DNA from: Miscanthus floridulus
Lineage: Eukaryota; Streptophyta; Magnoliopsida; Poales; Poaceae
DNA: 64,000 nt
Direction of reading: 5' to 3'
Assembly (NCBI RefSeq): GCF_019320115.1
Contig: NC_089597.1
Span: forward strand, 123,653,485-123,717,484
Shown in pieces: positions 23,464 through 35,738 of the stretch. Within the stretch, counting starts at the first letter, position 1, and each line of letters starts with the position of its first letter. The notes beneath the pieces are model-generated. The model did no database searches, was not told where the DNA came from, and was given only the letters and a program-made list of their open reading frames with translations. The translations under genes were made by a program, and so were the position numbers.

Positions 23464-26400
23464 TTACATCATTAGTTCCTTAGGATCAAAGTAGAACTCG
23501 CCGTTAGGATTTAGCACTTTTTCTAGAAGATATCCTGCTTTTGACTTTTGAACTGCTTTCAGATGGTCTTTTTGTATGACCCTTCGTTTCAACCATTCAG
23601 TCTTGCATTTAAAATAAAAGGAAAAGTATTAATACATATATATATATATATATTCATTTAAAAATAAATAAAAAATTGATATATACGTACTCTGAGGACA
23701 TCTTCAGGAGTTCTTCTTATGTGTGTGGTGATAAATTCACAAACGTAGTATCCACACAAGTTATTACCTGATTGCTGCCGCAAACACCACTGTACGAGAA
23801 AAGATTATTCTCATCATCTCACACGTAAATTGAAGTACGATATAGTAATTAAACACGTGGGGAAGTATATATAGTATAACTTACTGGTATTTCAACTACA
23901 TTAAGTGGTGCCTTGCAATCCTTGCGGTGTTGCCGAATAAACTCTTTCCAAACCCTGTGCGACCAATAATGTATGATCATTAATAAATTATGGCAAAGTC
24001 TATTCAATAATAGTTGTGCGCGAGAGATCGAAATTATCCCTAGATAATGTCTATCATATCTTGGTATAGTGCCCGCTCTTTTCTCAATGAGTCCAAGATT
24101 ACTAACCGACTTGAGTTTAACTCAATGACAATGAGTATCCAGTGAAACCTGCATTGGTTTATACACACACGTACATGCATATAAGTTGTATTGATATTAC
24201 ATAAAATGTGTAGACTACATTATTATTAACACTTACTCAAAGTTGTACGGGAAAAGTATTGTTATCTTGTCATGCTGCTTCATGAAGAACTTCATGATAT
24301 TCATCTGTGCTTCAGATACCCAGTGCTCCTTGACAATAATATCGGTTTTGAATACGATATAAGGATCAATGAAGCCAACACTGGTGTCTTGTATTATTTA
24401 GAGCTCTGACATCTGGAATCTGTATATAAATATAAGTTACATGTGAGGATAATTATATACACGTACGCATGGAAGTGAGTTTATTAAATAAAAGTAAGAA
24501 TCACTTACAAACAAAAGGAGCTAATGATTGATTTGTCCAGAGCGTCCAAGTGGTATAGTTAATGCAATTCTTCGAAACTAATATGTAAGATGTCATCGCC
24601 ACGGAAGTAATGATGGTCTCTAAATCTGACAAAGATCCACTGCTCACCCCTGCCACACGCCTGCATGTACCACTTGTTGAGCAAGTACATTTGCGTACCC
24701 AATTCATTCAGAGCCGTAGGGTTGTACAGACTTTTGCCAAATTTATAAGTCTTCCAGGTATCAACTTCTAGGTTCTGGATTGGAGCTTTGCCCGTCAATT
24801 GATCCAAGGTTAAACCAGTTTGTTCAAAAAAGCATTAAGGTCTTAAACCGACACTTCTCCAGAGTTGTCTGGTCGATAGACTTCTATGTTGGAACCATAT
24901 TCATTAGTAACAACAAGATTTTGCATTGGTTGCTTCTGTTGTCCGAGCTGTGGGACATCCTTCCCTGATGCTCTTTTCCTTTTCTTATGTGCATCATGTG
25001 ACTTCACGAGGGAGCGGTCATAGTCTGATAGTGGCGGAGGCTTACGAACTTCAAGCATCTTTTTCTTGTGAGCTTCGACCTTCTGCCTCAGCTGATCTCG
25101 TGGTATGTAAAAGTACAACTTCTCCTTAAGCTTCGCTTGTCTCTGCTTTTGGATATCTATAAAAAAATCTTTCACTTTTTTGTCTTCTTCAGTTGCTATT
25201 TGCTCATCAGTCTTTTCAGGAAGTATTTCTTGAGAAATAACTCTTTTTTTTGGAGTCTTCTTTGCCGTCGGGACCTTAGACGTCTTTGTAGTGCGTCGCT
25301 GTGGACGGGGTGGGGCGGTGTTGGAGACCGGCGTGGAGGCGATGAGGCCGGTGTTGGAGTCCGGCGTGGAGGCGTTGGAGATCGTTGTGGAGGCGGTGGG
25401 GCCGGTGTAGGAGTTGGAGATCGTTGTGGAGGCGATGGGGCCGGTGTAGGAGTTGGAGATCACCGTGGGGATGAAGTCGTCTCGCCCCCCGCGACGCTAT
25501 GATAAGATGGGGAATGAATGATTGGGCTAGGCTGGGGGGAGACCCTACTACAAAAACAAGTTGTGGGTCAATTATTTTTGAAGCCAATATAAAATTAATG
25601 GAAAATAATATTTCATTCACTTTCATTCGTACCTAGGGTGAGGTAGGGGAAGCGGTGGCGCCCCAGGAATGATGATGAAGCGTTTGCGCCATTGAATAAA
25701 TGTCTTCTCTGCTTCTAGTGTCTTCTCCCCATCACCGCCTTCAATGTCAAGAGGAACATTGCTGTAACCTTTGAGCACTCTATCGACCGAGACGCTAGCA
25801 TATCTAGGTTGAATAACTGACCCATGGATTCTTGGTGTCTTCGTTCGGTCTATTGGAGATACAACCCCGACAGCCACCATGATTGATGCATTATTACCAT
25901 CTGGAATGTGCAGCTCACATGTTGTTAGAGGCTTGGTAATGTCATCAACAGGGAAGCGCAACCCAGCGTCACCTTGAATAACTGGCAGCTCCGTGGAAGC
26001 ACAACTGCTTTTCATCTGACCAACGGGGCTAATGGTGACTCCCGGCGTTGATTGCGATTGCATTTGACTCATTGCTAGCTGCACTTGCCTCTTGATCTCC
26101 TCTTGCATTCTTGCCTCAAGAGATTTTTCTCGTTCACGTGATTCAAGCAATGCTTGTCGTGACTCATTAACAAATTGCTCCAATACACGGATTCGGTCTG
26201 CCTCCTCATCATTCTTTCTCTGGCGGCTTCTGTAGGTATCCTTGTCTGCTGGGAATGCTTGTAGCCACGGAACCGCCCCATAGCCTCTTGTTCGACCACC
26301 GTGTTCGGGATTCTCTAGGGCATATGTCAATTCATCCTTTTCTCTGTTGGGCTTGAAAACACCACTATCAGCTTCTTCCCTAGCACGAGCTAGTCTCTGT

Positions 26401-27389
26401 GTTGCTCTCTCAATTTTTTGGCCAAAAATTAGCTTGCCAGTGTCTGGGTCTAGGCTTCCCCCATGAGCGTAGAATCAATTCTTCGCACGTTGAGGCCAGT
26501 TCTTCTCTATTGTTTCAGGTATGATTCCCTTGGCAGTAATCTCTGCTTCTAGGTTCTGCCACTTGGGAATAGCACTCCTATAACCACCTGATCCCATGCG
26601 ATGATGGTATTGCTTCTGTCGGGCATTCTGCTGATTCCTCATCACATGTTCCTCACTCTCTTGAGATGTCTTGTATTGTACGAAGTCATCCCAATGGGAC
26701 TCCAACTTGACAAACGCCTTAGCATTGAAATTTGGCGTTTCATTCTTCAAGATAAACTTTTTATACAATGTCTTCTTCCAACTCTGGAACAATGTTGCCA
26801 TCTTCTTCATTGTTCAATCCCTCACTAGCTCCTTCAAAGCATCATCTGCTTGTAATGTGAAATGCTGAGTGATATCTCTCCAAACTAGGTTCTTGTCACG
26901 ATCAGATACAAAACTAACATTAGGAGCGGATATCTTCTGCTTCCATTCATGAGCACTAACTGGGATCCTATCCCTTACAATGAACCCACATTGATTGACA
27001 TATGTCTGAGCATGTGGTCCCAATGGTTTGCCGGTGTCGGTGTCGAATTCTGATATTATGAAACGGCCCTCTAATGGCTTTTTTGACCCTCGAACTTTCC
27101 TACTCTTGCCGGTGGTTGATGTAGATCCAGAGACCGGCTACATGAGTAGAAACACAACGATTAACAATAAATATACGTACGCATGCATCTATAAGAGATG
27201 ATAGATAATCGAATATACCTCGCCAGTATTTTCTTACGCGGCAATTTGTTGATCTTCAACCACCAGGATATTCAGGATATCCTCATAATTAGCAAAGTAC
27301 TGAGTCATGTCATCTACATCCGCATTGGTGCCGGCGTTGATAATATCCGCCATTATGTCATCATTCAAGTTATCATCTGGAGCAGTCAT
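23464..27389 (-). pseudogene. CACTA-1 second gene: Transposase_24, DUF8039 and Ulp1-like cysteine protease
   Basis: Multi-exon minus-strand gene. The start is the ATG at 27389 (MTAPDDNLNDD). A TAA near 27233 in the first exon sits where CAA is expected. Transposase_24-like sequence follows at about 26810-26300 (WKKTLYKKFILKNETPNF, then GGRTRGYGAVPW), then a coiled coil and a DUF8039-like segment (LTTCELHIPDGNNASI...VSVDRVLKGYSNVPLDI) ending near 25640. A Ser/Thr-Pro linker repeats ISNSYTGPIAST. The last exons are a C48 protease: FHWILIVIEL supplies His, RLVILDSLRKE supplies Asp, and CLRQQSGNNLCGYYVCEF supplies Gln and Cys, so the catalytic residues look intact. The stop is TAA at 23464. In related elements this product is TNPA-like, with a SUMO-protease-type module of unknown substrate. 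Confidence 0.8.
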
Positions 27390-28139
27390 TTGTATCTTCA
27401 AGATAACACATAGATAGAATTACTATGGCACATAACATAAGTACATGTGATAACACATATAGAATTACTAAATCCAATTAAATATAATAACACATAATAT
27501 TTCATAAGGATAAACAATAATAAGGTATAGGCTTTGGAATCGAATCAAAAACACTTTCGATCCAAAAACATGGAAATAAGTACATGTATATATACACATA
27601 GAATGATATAATTTTCTCTCTCTCTCTCAACACATAGAATAAGTGCATATGTATATATCTCTAGATATGCATATGATAACACATAGAATGTCTCTCTAGA
27701 TACAATTTTCTCTCTCTCTCAACACATGGAAATAATTAAGTACATGTATATATACACATAGAAATAATTAAGTACATATATATGTATACATATAGAATCT
27801 CTAGATAGAATTAATTACTAAATCTAATTAAACCTAACATATATACATATATAGATAGAATTACTAAATCAAAATTAAATCTAACACATATATAGAGAGA
27901 GATAGAATAATAATTACTAAATATATCAAAAACTATAATAAAAAACTATCTAAAAACTATCTAAATAAAGTACTAATTAAATTTTAATACATTTAAATCT
28001 ATTTAACATATATAAAAAACTATCTAAAAAACTAAGAATAAACTACTAATTAAATTTTAATACATTTTAATCTAACATATATATCAAACACTACCTAAAA
28101 AACTATCTAAAAACTATCTAAAAAAGTATCTAAAAAATA
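27390..28139. other. AT-rich intron or leader of the CACTA-1 second gene
   Basis: Simple AT-rich DNA with short TCTC and AT microsatellites and repeated words such as ATCTAAAAACTATCTAAAAA. No ORF. It separates the first coding exon from the GC-rich leader at 28140-28385. Confidence 0.5.
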
Positions 28140-28645
28140 TGGCCGAACGCTATAGCTAGCAGGCTAGGGGCGGATGGCCATGGCGGGCGTGCTGGCCGGC
28201 CACGGGGCCGAGCTGAGCCGCGCAAGGACGACGTACGGCGGAGACGATCTCCCCGGGCGGGGCTCGACGATGAGGCCGGGCGGGGGTAGACGACGACGGC
28301 GGCATGGCAGAGCTCGACGCGGCCGGACGCGGCAGAGACGAGATTGACGTTGTAGATCGAAAAGTAGAAGATGAACAGAGGAACCGTTCGATATATATAG
28401 GCCGGGACCCTTTAGTCCCGGCTGGTAAGCCGAACCAGTACTAAAGGTCCAACCATTTAGTCCCGGCTCGGCTTACCAGCCGGGACAAAAGGATCTTTAG
28501 TCCCGGTTGGTGTTATCAGCCGGGACTAAAGGTATTTTTGGGCGGGCCAGTCCGCCCAACCCTTTAGTCCCGGCTCAGCTTACCAGCTGAGACTAAAGGA
28601 TCTTTAGTCCCGGTTCCTGGCCTGGGCCGGGACTGAAGGCCTGAA
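28140..28645 (-). promoter_or_regulatory. Internal subterminal-type array, TATA box and GC-rich leader of the CACTA-1 second gene
   Basis: 28403-28638 holds six or more TTTAGTCCCGG(C/T) units in both orientations, the same family as the element termini. Read on the minus strand it is followed by TATATAT (28399-28391) and then a GC-rich leader (28385-28140) upstream of the gene that starts at 27389. The right end of the element has the same order: array, then leader. No CACTA terminus is present near 28650, so this is not simply a nested second element. Confidence 0.65.
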
Positions 28646-29060
28646 AATTTTGGTAGCCCGCCAAAGTAATTGGAAATGTGTGGGATTTTGATTTTGTTCT
28701 CCTTGTTTAATACTAATTAATTCTATAGCAACTTCAATACTTTGCAATATTTATTTTAAAAAATACTATTGATTAAATAATTATTTATTGTAAATAGGAA
28801 AATTTTGTAACCTAAAGTTTTTAATTTCTTTTATGAATATAGAATATAAATGTTACTAATACTAAGTATTTTGTTAATGCAAAAATATATTTGTAACTTA
28901 AAATTAATAAAACTAATATTATTCGATAGGGAATTTATTATCACATTATTGTAACGTGAATGTTTCAATTTTTTCTCGGTTTTTTGACCAAAATGACAGA
29001 AAATTTTTATTGAACCTATAAAAATAAAGAAAATATAGTATTTTTGTTCTACAACTTTTT
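28646..29060. other. AT-rich spacer in CACTA-1
   Basis: No ORF or repeat recognised between the internal array and the 520-bp repeats. Confidence 0.5.
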
Positions 29061-30590
29061 CAAATGAAAAAATAGCCTATATAAGGATTGTAGATCTTGA
29101 TGAGTTGAACAAACTTAATATTCAAAACTTTTCAATTTGAGACAATCTAGGGTTCTGAAAACTAGTTTGTAGGCGTCGAAATTTAAAAATCACAAATTTG
29201 AATCGTCTAAACTTTCTCAAATGGAAAGTTGACCAAAACAACAATTGTATATCTTGATGATTTTAACAAACTTGGTATTCAAAACTTTTCAATTTGAATT
29301 CATTTAGAGTTCATAATACTAGAGTCAAAGTGTTGTTTTTTCATTTGACCAAATTTGACTTGGTCAAACTTGCTCAAATGAGACACTAAATGACCTCAGA
29401 TGAAAAATCTCTGAATACCAAGTTTGATCATCTTAGCAAGATCTACAATTGTTACATAGCTCATTTTCCCATTTGAGAAAGTTTTATTAAACACTAGTCA
29501 CAAATTCTTGAATCTCATATAGACTTTTCAAAACTATGTCACACACTTGTGAAATTTGAACTATATTTTAGTCAAACTTTCTCAAATGAAAAAATGGCCT
29601 ATATAAGGATTGTATATCTTGATGAGCTGAACAAACTTGGTATTCAAAACTTTTCAATTTGAGACAATCTAGGGTTCCGAAAATTAGTTTGTAGGCATCG
29701 AAATTTAAAAATCACAAATTTGAACCGTCCAAACTATCTCAAATGGAAAGTTGACCAAAACAACATTGTAGATCTTGATGATTTTAACAAACTTGGTATT
29801 CAAAACGTTTCAATTTGAAGTCATTTAGAGTTCATAATACTAGAGTCAAAGTGTTGTTTTTTCATTTGACCAAATTTGACTTGGTCAAACTTGCTCAAAT
29901 GAGACACTAAATGACCTCAGATGAAAAATCTCTGAATGCCAAGTTTGATCATCTTAGCAAGATCTACAATTTTTACATAGCTCATTTTCCCATTTGAGAA
30001 AGTTTTATCAAACGCTGGTCATAAATTTTTGAATCTCAGACTTTCTAAAACTGTCACACACTTGTGAAATTTGAACTAAATTTTGTTCAAACTTTCTCAA
30101 ATGAAAAAATGGCATATATAAGGATTGTAGATCTTGATGAGCTGAACAAACTTGGTATTCAAAACTTTTCAATTGGAGACAATCTAGGGTTCTGAAAACT
30201 AGTTTGTTGGCGTCGAAATTTAAAAATCACAAATTTGAACCGTCGAAACTATCTCAAATGGAAAGTTGACCAAAACAAAAATTGTAGATCTTGATGATTT
30301 TAACAAACTTGGTATTCAAAACTTTTCAATTTGAAGTCATTTAGAGTTCATAATACTAGAGTCAAAGTGTTGTTTTTTCATTTGACCAAATTTGACTTGG
30401 TCAAACTTGCTCAAATGAGACACTAAATGACCTCAGATGAAAAATCTCTTAATACCAACTTTGATCATCTCAGCAATATCTACAATTTTTACATAGCTTA
30501 TTTTCCCATTTGAGAAAGTTTTATCAAACACTAGTAATAAATTCTTGAATCCCATATAGACTTTCTAAAACTATGTCACAACAGTGCATC
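29061..30590 (-). repeat. Three direct copies of a unit of about 520 bp in CACTA-1
   Basis: The word CAAATGAAAAAATGGCCTAT starts copies at about 29061, 29583 and 30098. Each copy carries the same series of phrases (GATCTTGATGAGCTGAACAA, TCAAAACTTTTCAATTTGAG, CTAAATGACCTCAGATGAAA). No ORF is maintained. The block lies between the transposase stop and the internal promoter array. Confidence 0.9.
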
Positions 30591-30596
30591 GTTGTA

Positions 30597-32903
30597 TCAT
30601 GCGGGCACAACAGTGAATTTCTTCTTGACGTATGACCCTTGGTTATGATCTTGTCGTAACCATGGAGTGTCTTCATCATTTAACATGATGCTTGGATCTT
30701 TCTTCACTATGAAGGGTGGAATTCGGACATTTCTTTCATAATCTTCTGACATGTCTGACTTGTCTTCAATTCCCACTATATTTATTTTCCCAGAAAGAAC
30801 TATGTGGCGCTTTGGCTCATTGATCATTGAGTTGATGTCTTCGTTTTTTCCTCTCTTTGATTTTGTAGACATGTCTTTCACATAGAACATCTGACTCACA
30901 TCGGCAGCAAGGATGAATGGTTCGTCTTTGTACCCAATATTGTTGAGGTCCACTGTTGTCATTCCATACTCTTTGTCGACTGTTACCCCTCCTCCAGTCA
31001 GCTTCACCCATTGGCACCGGAACAAAGGGACTTTAAAATTAGGTGCGTAGTCTAGTTCCCATATATCTTCTATGCGACCATAATATGTTTGTATATTCTC
31101 ATTTGGATCTGTGCCATCTATGCGAACACCACTATTTTGATTGGTGCTCTTTTTATCTTGGGCAACTGTGTAAAATGTATTCCCATTTATCTCGTACCCT
31201 TGGTACATGAGGATATGCCATGATGGTTGCCTAGCCAACAAATACAGTTGCTCATCAATATTGTCATTGCCTTGACATTCTTTTCGCAACCAACCACTGA
31301 AACTTTCCATGTGCTGACGCCTAATCCAAGCTTCAGTCTTCCTTGGAAACTTGGATTGTAAGAACTCCTTATGTATCTCGATGTACGGATGCACCAATGA
31401 TGAGTTCTGAAGAACTGTGTAGTATGCTTTATTGAAATAATCGTCTTCCATGCCAATATATGTTTTCTTCCCTAAAGTTCCTTTACCACTGAGTCTCCTC
31501 TCGTGTCGTGATTCAGGAACGCCAATCGGGGCAAGGTCAGGAATAAAGTCAACACAAAACTCAATGACCTCCTCTGTTACATAGCCCTGGGCGATGCTTC
31601 CTTTAGGCTTAGAATGGACTTTCACATATTTCTTCAAGACTCCCATAAACCTCTCGAAGGGGAACATGTTATGTAAGAACACAGGTCCAAGAATACTAAT
31701 CTCCTTCACCAAATGAACTAGGAGGTGTGTCATGATATTAAAGAAGGATGGAGGGAACACCAACTCAAAGCTGACAAGACATTGAACCACATCATTCTGT
31801 AGAGTAGCTAGTTCCACTGGATTGATTGCCTTCTGAGAAATTGCATTGAGGAATGCACATAGCTTCACGGTGGCTAGACGTACATGTGGAGGTAGAATTC
31901 CTCGTAAAGCAACTGGAAGCAATTGCGTCATAAGCACGTGGCAGTCGTGGGACTTTAAGTTTAGGAATTTCTTCTCTGGCACATTTATTATACCCTTTAT
32001 ATTGGAGGAGAATCCCGAAGGGACCTTGATGCTGCTTAGACATTCGAACATGCTGTCCCTCTCTTCTTTGCTAAGCGTGTAGCTAGCAGGACTTAAGTAA
32101 TGACGTCCATCATCTGTCTTCTCTGGATGAAGGTTGTCTCGTTCTTTCATACCCTACAAGTCCTGGCGTGCTTCAAGTGAATCCTTTGGCTTCCCGTACA
32201 CACCCATGAATCCTAACAGGTTCACACAAAGATTCTTTGTTAGGTGCATCACGTCGATTGCGTTGCGGACCTCTAGGACTTGCCAATAGGGTAGCTCCCA
32301 AAAGATGAACTTCTTCTTCCACATGGGTGCGTGTCCCTTAGCATCTTTGGGAACAGATTCGCTGCCTTGTCCCTTTCTAAATACTACTTTCACATCCAGT
32401 GTTGTACCTAACTTTTTTTGCCCCTCTTCGGCCGTCGGGTATAGCAACTTTCTATGATCCTCAAGCATGCGCTCGAACTTAACTTTCACTTTTTCACTTT
32501 CGCATTCTTGTTGTGCATCACGAATGGCATCGCCAAGAGCATCACCGAGATCATCTTCTGCCGCTACCTCTTCTTCATCTCCCCTCATTGTAGTATCATC
32601 AAAGGCACCATACTGAGCAATAATGTCATCAATGTCTAAATCTTCTCCTTCACCTTCTTCCATCATGACCCCGCTTTCTCCATGCTTAGTCCAACATATA
32701 TAGTTTGACATGAAACCTGACTTAAGCAAATGTGAATGAAGACTCATTGAGCTTGAATATTCCTTTAAATTCTTACATATGGCACATGGACAGCACATGA
32801 AACTATCCCGCTTATTTACCTCGGCCACACCTAAGAAATAGTGCACGCCCTCAATAAAGTCTTGGGAGCGGCAATCGGCATTGTACATCCAATGGCGTGA
32901 CAT
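30597..32903 (-). pseudogene. CACTA-1 TNP2-type transposase, internally deleted
   Basis: The start is the ATG at 32903, just after an acceptor TGTAATGCAG. Residues 1-75 are the transposase-associated domain (MSRHWMYNADCRSQDFIEG; CPCAICKNLKEY), followed by an acidic linker. At about 32400 the text passes from YPTAEEGQKKLGTTL straight to DVKVVFRKGQGSE. The Transposase_21 core that should lie between is missing, leaving only its end (HLTKNLCVNLLGFMGVYGK). An in-frame TAG at 32156-32154 follows. Beyond it come DUF4218 (FPPSFFNIMTHLLVHL, FPFERFMGVLKKYVK) and a DUF4216-like part (VPLFRCQWVKLTGGG). The stop at 30597 is natural. Without the core it cannot cut DNA. Confidence 0.88.
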
Positions 32904-32992
32904 AATCTGCATTACACGACAAATTATGAAAACCTTGAACATAATTAAGTATTTTATTACACAACATAGATGACACACACACGGTTGATTAA

Positions 32993-33513
32993 TTAACTAA
33001 GCCTAGCTACAACGTAAGCAATCCCAACTATCACTAAACAAACTAAAACTACAATGCACTTCAGTAACATAATTATTTCGTGACCGTACGCAACTAAAAC
33101 AGACAAATCATTCTTCTGTTGAATATCAATAAGCTTCTCCTGCTGGCTCACTGCCTCATCATCAGCAGCCGCTACCTCAAGCGCACCCGAATTCTGCACG
33201 TATGTAGCATAATCTTCTTCCCAGTACCAACCATCGCATCCATTGCCCTTCCACTGAAATTAAAGCTAAAAAATATTTAGTCAAAAATATTCAAGAAAAG
33301 CAGGTCAATTAGCCATAATAATCAAATGCGTAAGAAACTCACATCGCGATCCGGGCACTTGTAGAAAACACGACCCTTGTTGGGTCTCTGTCTCTTGACT
33401 CGGTACTCCATCACAATCTTCTGCTTACACTTGCCGCAGATAATGAGAGGGAGTTCTGGCCTCAGTCGTTTCGCAACCCAACGAGAGGCCGAGGATCCGG
33501 TACCAGTTGTCAT
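32993..33513 (-). CDS. Small GRF-type zinc-finger protein with a C-terminal membrane anchor (CACTA-1 passenger gene)
   Basis: Two exons, 33513-33343 and 33253-32993, give 143 residues. The donor is GAT|GTGAGT and the acceptor TTTCAG|TGG, in phase, with no stop or frameshift. Residues 22-75 hold a CxxC...C...C pattern (IICGKCKQKIV, GRVFYKCPDRD, GNGCDGWYWEEDYATYV) typical of GRF zinc fingers, which bind single-stranded nucleic acid in known proteins. A short Gln/Lys-rich helix (SQQEKLIDIQQKND) precedes one hydrophobic segment, CIVVLVCLVIVGIAYVVA, ending three residues from the C terminus, so a tail-anchored topology is predicted. It lies 90 bp upstream of the transposase in the same orientation. 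Function unknown. Confidence 0.75.
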
Positions 33514-33739
33514 CTACTTTCTATACTTATTTTTGCAAACTAGTGTAAATTTCACATTTTCTAAAATAATATATTTAAACAAAACTAAAATTATTTATTT
33601 ATCTAACTAAACCATGAAATATGTACTATGTATAATAGTAAAATACCAAACTATCAAGTGATTTTACTATTGTAAATCATCATGTGATTTTGAGCTAAAA
33701 TGACATAGAAATCACATAGCTCAAAAACATGTTTCAATA
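33514..33739. other. AT-rich leader segment of CACTA-1
   Basis: Upstream of the GRF gene; no ORF. Confidence 0.4.
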
Positions 33740-34470
33740 AATAACCATCCGTACTAGTTGATCTTGCTTACGTGATCATCTCGACGAGCATTTCTCCACC
33801 GGACGGCACCGTACTTGGCCAAGGAAGAGCTCCGATTCTACGAGGAAGGGAACACGGTCTTCCACGACCGTTGCCGCTCTCCCTCGTAGAATCAAAGCTC
33901 CTTCTTGACGTCCGTTACCGCTCGGTAGAGAACATGCTCGCCGAGATGAACACGGTCCGCAAGTTCAACTAGTATGGATTTTCTATAACTTTCTAACTAT
34001 TTTCTAAGTTTTTCATTTCATGGAAAATTTAATTTAAAAAATAAAAGGCATGATTTCTAAGTATTTCATTTCATGGAAAAAATAATTCTAAGTGACCTGC
34101 TCGATATCGGCGAGCTCGCGGGCGTTTAGGTTGCCAAGGATAGTAACATTTGTAGATGACATTTGTAGGTCTGAAGTTATCAAATATCCATCAAATTATA
34201 GCTCAAAAACATGTTTCAATAAATAACCATCCGTACTAGTTGATCTTGCTTGCGTGATCATCTCGGCGAGCATTTCTCCACCGGACGGCACTGTACTTGG
34301 CCAAGGAAGAGCTCCGATTCTACGAGGAAGGGAACACGGTCTTCCACGACCGTTGCCGCTCTCCCTCGTAGAATCAAAGCTCCTCCTTGACGTCCGTTAC
34401 CGCTCGACAGAGAACATGCTCGTCGAGCTGAACACGGTCCGCAAGTTCAACTAGTATGAATTTTCTACAA
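33740..34470 (-). repeat. Two direct copies of a segment of about 245 bp with an internal inverted repeat
   Basis: The unit containing TAACCATCCGTACTAGTTGATC through CGCAAGTTCAACTAGTATG occurs at about 33730-33980 and 34212-34460. Each copy contains GATTCTACGAGG and its complement CCTCGTAGAATC about 45 bp apart, so each can form a hairpin. A 66-residue ORF is open in both copies with near-identical sequence; I see no domain in it. Confidence 0.7.
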
Positions 34471-34877
34471 TTTTCTAAGTTTTTCATTTCATGGAAAAAT
34501 TAATTCTAAGATCATGTAAGCCACCGGGGACGAGGATGGCGCGTGCTCCAGCGAGGACGAGCGAGGCGTGATTTTGATGAACTAATTTAACTTTTGTTTA
34601 TCCAAACATATATGCAAATCCTCATGTGATTTTGAGCTAAAAATAACATATAAAATCATAATAAAGTCCAACATATAAAGTTACGCATGCATCTACATCG
34701 CAAAATGAGATAAGCTACTGATAAAACATAAGAGGATTAAGTTTGTTACCTCCAAAATCGAAGAGCAACACCAATGGAGGGGGAGAGAGCAAGAACAACA
34801 GCAAGCTGAAGAACAGATGCAGTGAGTTTGAATGGAATGGCTCGGGCTCGGGGAGGAAGAAATGAGCTGGTCTATAG

Positions 34878-35178
34878 GCCGGGATAATTAGTCCCGGTTA
34901 GGGGGCCAAACCGGGACTAAAGATTAATCTTTATTCCCGGGGCATCACCTAAACCGGAACTAAAAGCTTTAGTCCCGGCTGGTATTACCAACCGTCCTGG
35001 TTGGTAATACCAGTCGGGACTAAAGATCCCTGCCCCGCGGACGACCGTTGGGCAGGAACCTTTAGTCTCGGTTGGTATTACCAATAGGGACTAAATGATC
35101 CTTTAGTCCCGGGAGCAAAAAAATGCCGAAGCTAATATCAAATTGGGACATCGTTCTAAAGGCTGTTCTCTAGTAGTG
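34878..35178 (-). promoter_or_regulatory. Right-end subterminal array and probable promoter of the CACTA-1 transposase unit
   Basis: 34880-35112 holds TTTAGTCCCGG units in both orientations. On the minus strand they are followed by CCTATAGACC and a leader (about 34860-34750) ending at a possible donor (GGAG|GTAACA). The terminal inverted repeat occupies 35161-35178. Confidence 0.7.
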
Positions 35179-35181
35179 AGT

Positions 35182-35738
35182 GGAACAATGTTTACCAGTA
35201 CGATTTGATCCCTTGCTGACCAAGGCGGTATGCCACATCTAGTATTATTGTATGCTGTATGGATACTAAAGGTAGCCCGCTTCCACGGTTAATTCCACCA
35301 TCCATAACCATGATGATCCATCCACCCCGCCTCGCCGTCGCCGGCTCGCGGCCGCAGCAGCGTCCGGAATCCGGATCGTACGCGCCAGCTATTGTACTAG
35401 ACAGCGGTACGTGCGCTGGAGCTCGCTTGGACAGATGACGGACGGCCGCGTCGGTGATACAGACATGCATCTCTCTTGCATGCACACGGTTAGGGGCTGT
35501 CAGTAGCTTAGCGGGATGGTTCGGATCCGGCCCGTCTCTTTGCTGCACAGCAAAACCAACCGGTTGTATCTTTTCGGTCGGACAATTATGGCCTCATGGG
35601 CATGCACCGAAATACGAGCAAAAATATGGTGGCTCTCTAATGAAGTAATAATGATCTTTAAAAATATATTAGCAAAACCGCGTACGCTATGAGGTCAGGT
35701 TAAGCCGTTAAGAGGACTAATAACAACATTTGTCGCGC
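35182..35738. other. Host sequence between CACTA-1 and the LINE, no gene seen
   Basis: GC-rich around 35300-35450, with a 118-residue minus ORF (35192-35548) that shows no domain. No transposon hallmark. Confidence 0.35.

Larger units (their letters stand above)
22963..35178 (-). mobile_element. CACTA-1: 12.2-kb CACTA (En/Spm) transposon
   Basis: Left end CACTACTACAGGATGGCC; right end is the complement of CACTACTAGAGAACAGCC. The TSD is AGT on both sides (22960-22962 and 35179-35181). Both ends carry arrays of the TTTAGTCCCGGTT motif in both orientations. Coding strand is minus. In transcription order: GRF zinc-finger/membrane gene (33513-32993), TNP2-type transposase (32903-30597), a three-copy repeat of about 520 bp, an internal promoter array (28638-28391), and a Transposase_24/DUF8039/Ulp1 gene (27389-23464). 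The transposase lacks its central domain and carries a stop, so the element cannot move by itself now. Confidence 0.95.

Noticed and set aside
28645..28660. End of a nested second CACTA element beside the internal array
   Set aside because: No TAGTAGTG terminus or matching triplet repeat is present, so the array is treated as internal to one element.
29061..30590. Regular repeats considered as a CRISPR-like or satellite array
   Set aside because: Units are about 520 bp, directly adjacent, eukaryotic, and lie within a CACTA element.
35192..35548. 118-codon minus ORF
   Set aside because: No recognisable motif, no flanking exons, and composition typical of GC-rich intergenic DNA.
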